DNA of 64,000 nucleotides, taken from positions 52,684 through 116,683 of the forward strand of contig JBMDXQ010000007.1 of NCBI GenBank assembly GCA_048594975.1. The letters are read 5' to 3'. A program made the translations under genes and the position numbers. The notes below the pieces were generated by a model. It saw only the letters and a list, made by a program, of their open reading frames with translations, was not told the origin of the DNA and ran no database searches. Each line of letters starts with the position of its first letter. The first letter of the stretch is position 1. Source of the stretch: JBMDXB01 sp048594975 (GTDB taxonomy: Bacteria > Acidobacteriota > Vicinamibacteria > Vicinamibacterales > 2-12-FULL-66-21). This document shows, in pieces, positions 58,027-64,000 of the stretch.

Positions 58027-60492
58027 TCACAGCATGCGTAGAGCGCGCGCTGGTTCGATCCACAGCGCCCGCGTCATTGGCCCCACGGCGGCGGCCACTG
58101 CAAGCGCAACGAGCCCTAGAACCGTCCCCGACAGGGTAAGCGCGTCGAGCGGCTGAACACCGAACAGTTCGCTGGAAAGCGCCCTCGCAAGAAGAACACC
58201 CCCAATGGATCCCATCAGAATGCCGGCCGAAGCGGGGAACGCGAGGTTTCTACAAACCAGGAGCAATGTGTCGCGCCCAGAGGCGCCGAGTGCCTTACGT
58301 AGTGCGATCTCGCGCAGCTTCTGCTCCACGAACTCGCCGAGTGTTCCGCCAATACTGAAGGCGGTCAGAATCAGCACGATGCTTGCGGCGATTGCCAACA
58401 GCCTCAACATTCGTTGCCGCGCCGCGAGGTTTCGCTGCAACAGGCGAGCAAGCGGCTCAGGATCATCGACGAACACGCGGCTATCAAGGCCAGCCACTTC
58501 GGAGGGGACGCGTTCCATGACTGCGCAAGCAGATCCGGACGGTCGCACGACAAAATAGGCGGCCGGATTGCGGCCGGCTTCACGCGGCAGGTACATCATT
58601 GGTCGCGCCGCGCTTGTCGGCCCGCTTTGTTTCACACCAGCGACGACGCCAACGATGCTGTATCGAGTGCCCCCTATTCGGATCGACGCTTGGAGGGGAT
58701 CGATATCGTCAAATCGTGCCCGCCAGAAACCGTCATCGACGATCGCCACGGGCGCAGTCGCCTTGACGTCTTCCACGGAAAAGGCGCGACCCCGCAAAAC
58801 GCGCATGCCAAGGGTGGCGAAATAATCGACCGACACGCGCTGCCCGCTGAGCGGAGGGAGTGCTTCCGGCGCGCGGCCCGGAAGCTCGAGGGCGAAGTTC
58901 CGGCTGCCCAACGTGACCGCCACTGCCGTCAACGGAGGCGAGTCTCCCAGCGCCACGGATGCAACACCCGGAACGGCACGGACTCGGCTCAGGGCGTTCT
59001 CGAAAAAGTCCGTCTGCTCTGCACCCGAGCGGTAGTGTTCCTGCGGTAGTTGTACCCGGAATAGGAACGATTCCCCCGGTTGAAATCCGAGGTCCACGTC
59101 ATACACGTTCGCCAGGCTGTGAAACAAGAGCAGCGAAACGAAGCTTAGCGAGGTCGCCGTCGTCACCTGAAGAGCGACCAAGATATTCAGGGCTGTCCGG
59201 CGGCGCCGACCCGTTGACGTTGAAGCCCCAGCCTCCTTAAGTCCTGCCGCGAAGTCCTGGTGCCACAGCATCCAGGCACCGACAATTGCCAGCAAGACGC
59301 CTGCGACTGCCGCAAGGCCCAATGCGGATCCGAACACCTCAGGGCGCGCCGAGAAGCGGACGGCCGTACTTCCTTCCGCCCCCAGTACGTCAATCCACCG
59401 GAGGATCGTCCACGCGAATGCCACTCCCACCAGCCCCGCCGGTAACGACCAGAGGACAGAACGCTGCAAAACCAAACGGATCAGCCGCCCGAGGCTTGCG
59501 CCAAGGGCGTGGCGGACGGCCATCTCGGGCTCGCGACGAACCACGTCGGTCATCATGAGTCCCACAGCGCTCGCGCAGGCAACCAGCAATGCCAAAACCG
59601 CAATCGCAAGAAGCATCGGCCGCAGGTGCCTCACGTCTTGAGTGATCCACTCGTTCAAACCCGAGACATGGAACGTCCGCCCTGCGTTCGATTCGGGGAA
59701 CTCCCGGCTCAGTTCCACGGAGATTCTGGCGACGTCGTTCTGAGCGGCGGGCACGGATGCGCCCGGTCGCAACCGGGCGACAACGGTAAGCATCGGGGAC
59801 GCGCGGTTGGCCTGACGAAGCGCCAGGCGCGCCGATGCGGGACGTGCGCCGGACGCGACGAGCGGCAGGATTATTCGCTGACTCTGGTCGGATTCCTCGA
59901 AGATTTCACTGCGCTGCTTGAGGGACGCGACGGCGCCATCCGCCACGACCCCTACGACAACCACCGGCTGGCCTTCTATATGTATCGAGCGACCCAGCAC
60001 GGCCGGATCAGCCGGGATGCGATGCCGCAGCCCTTCCGTCAAAACGGCCACCGGCGGTGCATCCGGTTTGAAATCCGCAGGCCCTAGCATTCGGCCCTCG
60101 ATCGGCCGAACCCCAAGAACGCTCAGAAGGTTCGCCGACACGAACGTCACGGACGTGTAGCGAGACCGCCCGCCGATGTCCGCCAGAAGTCGCTCAGGTG
60201 CAGTGAGCCCACCGACCGATTCGAAGCTATGCTGCCTGGCTGCGAGATCCTGGTAATCGGGCCAGGACAGCGCTTGGTGTTCGGTGGTAAGCCCTGGTCC
60301 CAGGGTGTAGGCGCCGCGGTTCTCCAGGACGACTAGGTGCGCGGGGGCGTCATAGCAGCGCGTGGGGAGAAACACGTTCCGGTACACGGTGAGAACGGAC
60401 ATGGCGGCGCCCACACCAAGCCCGATCGTAATCGCCACACTTGCCACGACGCGGCGAGACTCGCGCGTGCGAAGAAACACGAGAGAGTTCAT
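58027..60492 (-). CDS. ADOP-type ABC permease, divergent subgroup, 821 aa
   Basis: The same two-fold architecture but an N-terminus unlike the other permeases (LVFLRTRESRRVVASVAITI then GLGVGAAMSVLTVYRNVFL). FtsX1 shows EPEMAVRHALGASLGRLIRL; a middle helix reads ALQVTTATSLSFVSLLLFHS; FtsX2 has LREIALRKALGASGRDTLLL, and the tail WIEPARALRML differs from ALRxE. It is the intact relative of the fragment at 21.9-22.1 kb. Its ATG overlaps the stop of the small secreted protein upstream by ATGA, so the two genes are translationally coupled and probably belong to one function. No PadR gene is adjacent. Confidence 0.92.
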   Translation of the reverse strand: MNSLVFLRTRESRRVVASVAITIGLGVGAAMSVLTVYRNVFLPTRCYDAPAHLVVLENRGAYTLGPGLTTEHQALSWPDYQDLAARQHSFESVGGLTAPERLLADIGGRSRYTSVTFVSANLLSVLGVRPIEGRMLGPADFKPDAPPVAVLTEGLRHRIPADPAVLGRSIHIEGQPVVVVGVVADGAVASLKQRSEIFEESDQSQRIILPLVASGARPASARLALRQANRASPMLTVVARLRPGASVPAAQNDVARISVELSREFPESNAGRTFHVSGLNEWITQDVRHLRPMLLAIAVLALLVACASAVGLMMTDVVRREPEMAVRHALGASLGRLIRLVLQRSVLWSLPAGLVGVAFAWTILRWIDVLGAEGSTAVRFSARPEVFGSALGLAAVAGVLLAIVGAWMLWHQDFAAGLKEAGASTSTGRRRRTALNILVALQVTTATSLSFVSLLLFHSLANVYDVDLGFQPGESFLFRVQLPQEHYRSGAEQTDFFENALSRVRAVPGVASVALGDSPPLTAVAVTLGSRNFALELPGRAPEALPPLSGQRVSVDYFATLGMRVLRGRAFSVEDVKATAPVAIVDDGFWRARFDDIDPLQASIRIGGTRYSIVGVVAGVKQSGPTSAARPMMYLPREAGRNPAAYFVVRPSGSACAVMERVPSEVAGLDSRVFVDDPEPLARLLQRNLAARQRMLRLLAIAASIVLILTAFSIGGTLGEFVEQKLREIALRKALGASGRDTLLLVCRNLAFPASAGILMGSIGGVLLARALSSELFGVQPLDALTLSGTVLGLVALAVAAAVGPMTRALWIEPARALRML

Positions 60493-60947
60493 GACCCGGA
60501 CCGCTTGTAGACCTCCAAGAACTCAGTGCCCGGATATTTCTTGTGAACGTTCAACGTGCGACCGCCGTCGATTAAGGACCAGCGCTCGGTCCAGCTGATG
60601 CTGGCGCTATCCCCAACGCGGGTCATGGAGTTCTGCCACACGAGCGCACCCGACTCGCGTTTCAACATCCGCCTGTAGACGCTCCCGCTCTTCTTTTGCT
60701 CACATACCTTTCCGTCGCTGCCGCAGGAGTAGCGATCGTCCGTCCTTCCCGGCACGCGCTCGGTTACTGTCACGGTCTGGCCATCATCGACAAGCAACAA
60801 CGTGATATCACGTGGCCGCGCATCGTGGAGAACCCCTTTCGAGGAATCGAGGATCCACGATCCGTTGAAGGGGGTCTGACCGGAAATATTCGGGCGCTCT
60901 GACGCAAGAACAATGGTGAGGATTGCGATGGCCAGTCGTGCACCCAT
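60489..60947 (-). CDS. small secreted beta-rich protein coupled to the permease
   Basis: A protein of 152 residues with a signal peptide (GARLAIAILTIVLASERP) and a mature beta-sheet domain that begins PFNGSWILDSSKG, in the style of lipocalin-like or YbbD-like domains often described as hypothetical. Later strands read WQNSMTRVGDSASISWTERW and NVHKKYPGTEFLEVYKRS. Two cysteines (YSCGSDGKVC) may form a disulphide. Its stop overlaps the permease start as ATGA, suggesting a periplasmic partner. The truncated frame near the right edge (63.5-63.9 kb) has a similar pattern. Confidence 0.7.
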   Translation of the reverse strand: MGARLAIAILTIVLASERPNISGQTPFNGSWILDSSKGVLHDARPRDITLLLVDDGQTVTVTERVPGRTDDRYSCGSDGKVCEQKKSGSVYRRMLKRESGALVWQNSMTRVGDSASISWTERWSLIDGGRTLNVHKKYPGTEFLEVYKRSGS

Positions 60948-61079
60948 GACGTTCTCCGTGGTCTACCTTCGGAGCTTGCGCGCCATCGCGCAGGCGGCAA
61001 GACAATTCGTACTTGAGATTGATCAGGGCGACTGACCAATTCTCGCACAAGTGACTGCTGTATTCGCGGATCGAATTGG

Positions 61080-61106
61080 GCTTCGCGGCGTTATACTGCG
61101 CGAAGC
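61080..61106 (+). promoter_or_regulatory. inverted repeat around a -10-like hexamer
   Basis: GCTTCGCG at 61080-61087 and CGCGAAGC at 61099-61106 form a perfect 8-base inverted repeat around GCGTTATACTG, which holds TATACT (61092-61097). A protein bound to the arms would cover the -10. No convincing -35 is visible. It lies in the 374-base gap before the gene at 61322; the remaining sequence of that gap shows nothing identifiable. Confidence 0.35.
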
Positions 61107-61321
61107 AGTTTTGGTCGGCTGCCGGTCACGCTTCGCCAACCACGCGGACCGAACCCACGCTCGATCGCCTCAAGGGCATCGCGCTCGGGTTTCTATACGG
61201 CCAGGCACCGAACGCCGCGGCGACACGCCGGGTACTTCGGCCTTTCCTTGAATCACTCCTCGCAGCAGCCACTGCCAGGGCGTCTTCACGGACAACAACC
61301 CAAAAAGGTACGGAGGGCGCG

Positions 61322-62203
61322 ATGTCCGACGCTCGATGGAGTGATCCGCGCGAATGCGACCTGCGGGATCGCAGCGACGAATGGCCGCGCGTGTACGACC
61401 CGCGCAACCGGGACGAGCCCGACGCACGGGACGCCCTGATGCGCGACCTCGATTTGCCGCGCGGCGACGAGCGCGAGTTGGTCGTTGATCGAAACCGAGT
61501 GTACGAGCTGGACGGCGAAGACAACCGGACGATTGCCGCCGTAGGCGCCTTTCGGATCGTGCCCCAACACGACCTGGAGCTTCCGCGCGACACGCTCGAC
61601 GACCTCTACGATCAGCGGCTCGTTGAGACCGTAGAGCTTGGCGCAGGCGAACGCGGCCTCACCCTTACGACAGACGGGCGCGACTTGCTGCATTCGCGCT
61701 TGCTGGAGCGAGACCGTGAGCCGTCCCAGACCTTCTACGCCGGCGTCAGCCGCTCACGGGAGATCGACCACGACTCGAATCTCTACGCGACGTTACGACA
61801 GGAAGAAGCTCGCCTTCGAGACGCGCACCCTGACCTCGAGATTCGACGCGTCATCCTCGAACCCGACCTGAAGCGCGAGTATCAGGAGGCCCTGCAGGAC
61901 CACAACCGCAACCGGTCCGACAGCGACGGCCGACCCGGGCGCGACGAGATCGAGATCCGCGATTGGGCACGCGATCACGATTTGCCGTACTTCGACGACC
62001 AGGTGCATTTCCCTGACTACCGAATCGAGTACGAGGTCGACGGCCGGGAGCTTCACCAGGACGTCGAACTCTTCACGCCGCATTACCGAGGCGCTCACGC
62101 CGCCAGCCGCGGTAAGACCGGATTCCGAGTCTACTTCGTCGCCACTCACGGTCGCGGCGGTCGCTCCGGACCTCATCCGCACGTGATGGAGGAGTTCCTG
62201 TGA
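61322..62203 (+). CDS. charged protein of a probable mobile-element gene pair, unknown function
   Basis: A protein of 293 residues, very rich in Asp, Glu and Arg. The ATG at 61322 has GGAGG upstream, which overrides the long open extension. The first part is highly charged (DPRECDLRDRSDEWPRVYDP). Residues 60-150 could be a winged helix (LDDLYDQRLVETVELGAGER, LTLTTDGRDLLHSR). The last third (YFDDQVHFPDYRIEYEVDGR, then ELHQDVELFTPHYRG) has the strand pattern PD-x9-D/E seen in some nuclease-like or replication-relaxation type proteins, which is only a suggestion. The stop overlaps the next start as GTGA, so the pair is coupled. Confidence 0.55.
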   Translation: MSDARWSDPRECDLRDRSDEWPRVYDPRNRDEPDARDALMRDLDLPRGDERELVVDRNRVYELDGEDNRTIAAVGAFRIVPQHDLELPRDTLDDLYDQRLVETVELGAGERGLTLTTDGRDLLHSRLLERDREPSQTFYAGVSRSREIDHDSNLYATLRQEEARLRDAHPDLEIRRVILEPDLKREYQEALQDHNRNRSDSDGRPGRDEIEIRDWARDHDLPYFDDQVHFPDYRIEYEVDGRELHQDVELFTPHYRGAHAASRGKTGFRVYFVATHGRGGRSGPHPHVMEEFL

Positions 62204-63274
62204 CGCACGAATATCCTCCTAACAGGGCCTTCGACAGCGTCAGCATCAGCCGCGTGTCCGCTCTTCGCGAGTACGGCTTCACGCTGCGGCAGCGCGAGTT
62301 CCTGGTGACCGTCATGGTCCACTCTGGATGTTTTCTGGAGCGCCAGTACTGCGAGTTCACCAGTACGGTGCGCGGGCAGAAAGTCGCGATTCGTGGCCAG
62401 ACTGGTGGCCTGCGGATTCGCGCGAGCCATCGAGCCAGGCCCCGTCCGACGCGGACGCCTTTACCTCCACCACAGGCCGCTCTACGAAGCGATTGGTCAA
62501 CCAGACAACCGCAATCGGCGTCTTCGCACAATCGGCCGCATGGTCGAACGGGTGATGATTCTCGACGCGCTGTTGGGCGATCGTCGCCGCTGGTGGTTGA
62601 GTCCCGAATCCGACAGGCGAGCGTTCTTCGACCTCACGCAGCAGACCGGACTGCGGCCGGAGGACTACCCGCACATTGCCTTCGGAGAGGCGCCGCGGAA
62701 GACGATCCGCTGCTTCCCCGACAAGTTGCCCATCGGCATCGAGAAGGACGACACGAGTCGGTTTCTGTTCCTGTACCTCGTGAACCGGCGCGTGCCGGTG
62801 GACTTCCGCCAGTTCCTTATTCGTCACGTCGATCTTTTCCGTTGCCTCCACCACTGGACGATCCGATTGCTCGTACCGCGGCGCTTCAGGAAAGCCGTGG
62901 CACTCTACAAGGCCGCGGTCGGCGAAGAACTCTGGACGCCTCTGAATCCGAGCGTGAACAAGTCTCTGGAGACGTACTTTCACGAACGCCAGGAGCAGGG
63001 CGAACACCTCGGCGACCCGTCCGATCGGTACATCGCGCAGGAGTTCCGAAAGCAGGGCATGCCGAAGATCCAAGCCTTGTATCGCGCATGGCGACGAGCT
63101 GGCGATCACATGCTCTGGCAGTCGTGCTCGACGTGTTTGCGCGACGACTGGTCCTACGGGCGGTCAGCGGTGGGAGGTTCAGCCGCTGAACCGTCAGTAC
63201 TTGCAACTGTCCGGCTCGATGGACCGAGATGTGTGGGCCAAGAGAGGGGCCAAGCGAAAATCGCGTCAGGTTAG
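62200..63274 (+). pseudogene. winged-helix protein of a probable mobile element, frameshifted
   Basis: The frame from the GTG at 62200 begins ISRVSALREYGFTLRQREFL, continues to ERQYCEFTSTVRGQK, a winged-helix-like beginning, and then loses sense near 62390. The continuation is in another frame from about 62393 (ARLVACGFARAIEPGPVRRG, LYEAIGQPDNRNRRLRTIGR) and runs to 63274. The break falls at GTCGCGATTCGTGGCC, where one missing base would restore KVxDFVARLVACGF, so it is a one-base deletion or a sequencing error. The intact protein would have about 355 residues. The family is not recognised; the arrangement resembles genes of integrative elements. It is translationally coupled to the gene before it. 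Confidence 0.6.
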
Positions 63275-63437
63275 CCCCCCGGTTTCGGCCTCCTCCCCGG
63301 AAGCTCTCTCAACCCTGGTGGCTCCGTGAACTCTCAGTGCGTGCAAGCGTCGGTATTGCAGCGTCTTGCGCTGGGCGCGCGACTGCGGCGGCGCTCTGTG
63401 CCGCCGTCACCACCGGTGTCGGTGTCGCAGTCGGTGA

Positions 63438-63523
63438 ACCAACGATGGCGTGAACGACCCCGGTGTTTTGCCCTGCCAGTGACCCCAGACTATCGAGGCG
63501 GGCTCGTTCACGCCATCGTTGGT
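63438..63523. repeat. perfect 20-base inverted repeat with 46-base spacer
   Basis: The arm at 63438-63457 (ACCAACGATGGCGTGAACGA) is exactly complementary to the arm at 63504-63523. The 46 bases between them contain no obvious gene. It could be a strong hairpin in a transcript, a dimer-protein binding site or the joined ends of an excised element; it lies at the 5' side of the truncated frame that ends at 63858. Confidence 0.85.
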
Positions 63524-63858
63524 CGTGCCGATTGTCCGTTTCCGCGCGCACAAGTTCTGCAGGAGGACGCGCCGCCCGCCCGCTGCTCACCGAGACCTAT
63601 CTGCCCGACGACCTGGACCGGGAGGTGGCGCGCGCCGGGAGCGGGCGGCGCACCTGCCGGACGACGTGGGACCAGGGGCGCCTGGTGATCGCGTGCCGCG
63701 AGCGGCACGACGGCCCGGGTGGCGCCACGGCCGTCATTGCGACGCGTGAGGTGCGATACCTCGATGGCGAGGGACGGCTCGTCGTGGAGACCACCGCCCG
63801 CAGCGACACCTGGGTGGCGAGTGATCGCCGCGTCTATCGCCGGGACGGAACGCGATGA
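63463..63858 (+). CDS. C-terminal part of a secreted beta-rich protein (probably truncated)
   Basis: From about 63577 the frame is coding-like: LLTETYLPDDLDREVARAGS, TTWDQGRLVIACRERHDGPG, ATREVRYLDGEGRLVVETTA and VYRRDGTR before the stop. This is the strand pattern of the end of lipocalin-like secreted domains (a line like the small protein at 60.5-60.9 kb: MTRVGDSASISWTERW). The first 38 codons are arginine/serine-rich and do not look like a signal peptide, and the 20-base inverted repeat lies across the supposed start, so the natural 5' end has probably been lost. Confidence 0.4.
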   Translation: MFCPASDPRLSRRARSRHRWSCRLSVSARTSSAGGRAARPLLTETYLPDDLDREVARAGSGRRTCRTTWDQGRLVIACRERHDGPGGATAVIATREVRYLDGEGRLVVETTARSDTWVASDRRVYRRDGTR

Positions 63859-64000
63859 GCCGGGGCGATCGCCCAAGATGCTCACGCGGTGAGCCGCGGC
63901 TCGCCGAGCACGGGCCCGTCGTGGATGTTGACGGCATCGCCGCGTCTACACCTCAGGAAATCACTGCCAGCCGAGAGTCGAGGCGCGTGATGCGAATCGT

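Overview
The window is GC-rich chromosomal DNA that looks like Acidobacteriota, most probably a Vicinamibacteria-type soil bacterium. This rests on gene content: six intact MacB/FtsX-type permeases of the acidobacterial duplicated orphan permease (ADOP) kind with no ABC ATPase gene anywhere nearby, PadR regulators beside them, a BlaI/BlaR1-type pair, many secreted peptidases and propeller proteins, and frequent GTG/TTG starts. No tRNA, rRNA or CRISPR array was seen.

Layout. 1-11 kb: secreted and housekeeping genes (outer-membrane barrel fragment, S9 peptidase, ACT/DUF5612 protein, CehA/McbA metallohydrolase, TGS GTPase, a large C10 peptidase with 12 FG-GAP-like repeats). 11.5-18.5 kb: a hydrolase-permease pair, then a Fur/PerR-type regulator and catalase-peroxidase (furA-katG order). 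18.7-24 kb: a secreted protein, an IspH paralogue coupled to a membrane protein, a permease remnant and a BNR/sialidase-like protein. 24-30 kb: a minus-strand operon of BlaI regulator, BlaR1-like metallopeptidase carrying its own HEAT repeats, and two further HEAT proteins, preceded by two copies of a GCTAA-N4-TTAGC dyad. 30-48 kb: accessory land with five ADOP permeases or remnants before 37.2 kb, decayed PadR, GntR and hydrolase pieces, an AAC(3)-type acetyltransferase, a PQQ-propeller protein, a MazE/MazF-type pair, an orphan ribbon-helix-helix antitoxin and two PadR-ADOP pairs. 48.5-53 kb: a compact three-gene biosynthetic cluster. 53-57 kb: a TIR-transmembrane-WD40 protein and an integrase remnant. 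57-64 kb: a HigB/HigA-type pair, another permease operon, and a probably mobile-element-derived gene pair whose second member is frameshifted.

Two things stand out. First, a short interspersed repeat (79 bp in its two best copies, core TTCGCCAGTTGGAACCAG) occurs at least six times, always on the plus strand. Between 36.7 and 41.7 kb, four copies each lie just past the 3' end of a minus-strand gene or module (acetyltransferase, propeller, MazEF, antitoxin), and a sixth sits beside the HigBA pair, an arrangement that recalls a cassette array. Second, the 48.5-53 kb cluster joins a cytidylyltransferase/ParB-Srx (SerK/SbnI-like) fusion, a flavin monooxygenase-like protein and a nucleotidyltransferase/PLP-fold fusion whose expected PLP lysine is a methionine. 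It may make a nucleotide-activated, serine-derived metabolite.

Roughly a dozen decayed gene fragments are annotated: six ADOP pieces, two PadR pieces, GntR-FCD, a hydrolase domain, an integrase and a truncated secreted protein. They show that this stretch has been rearranged repeatedly.
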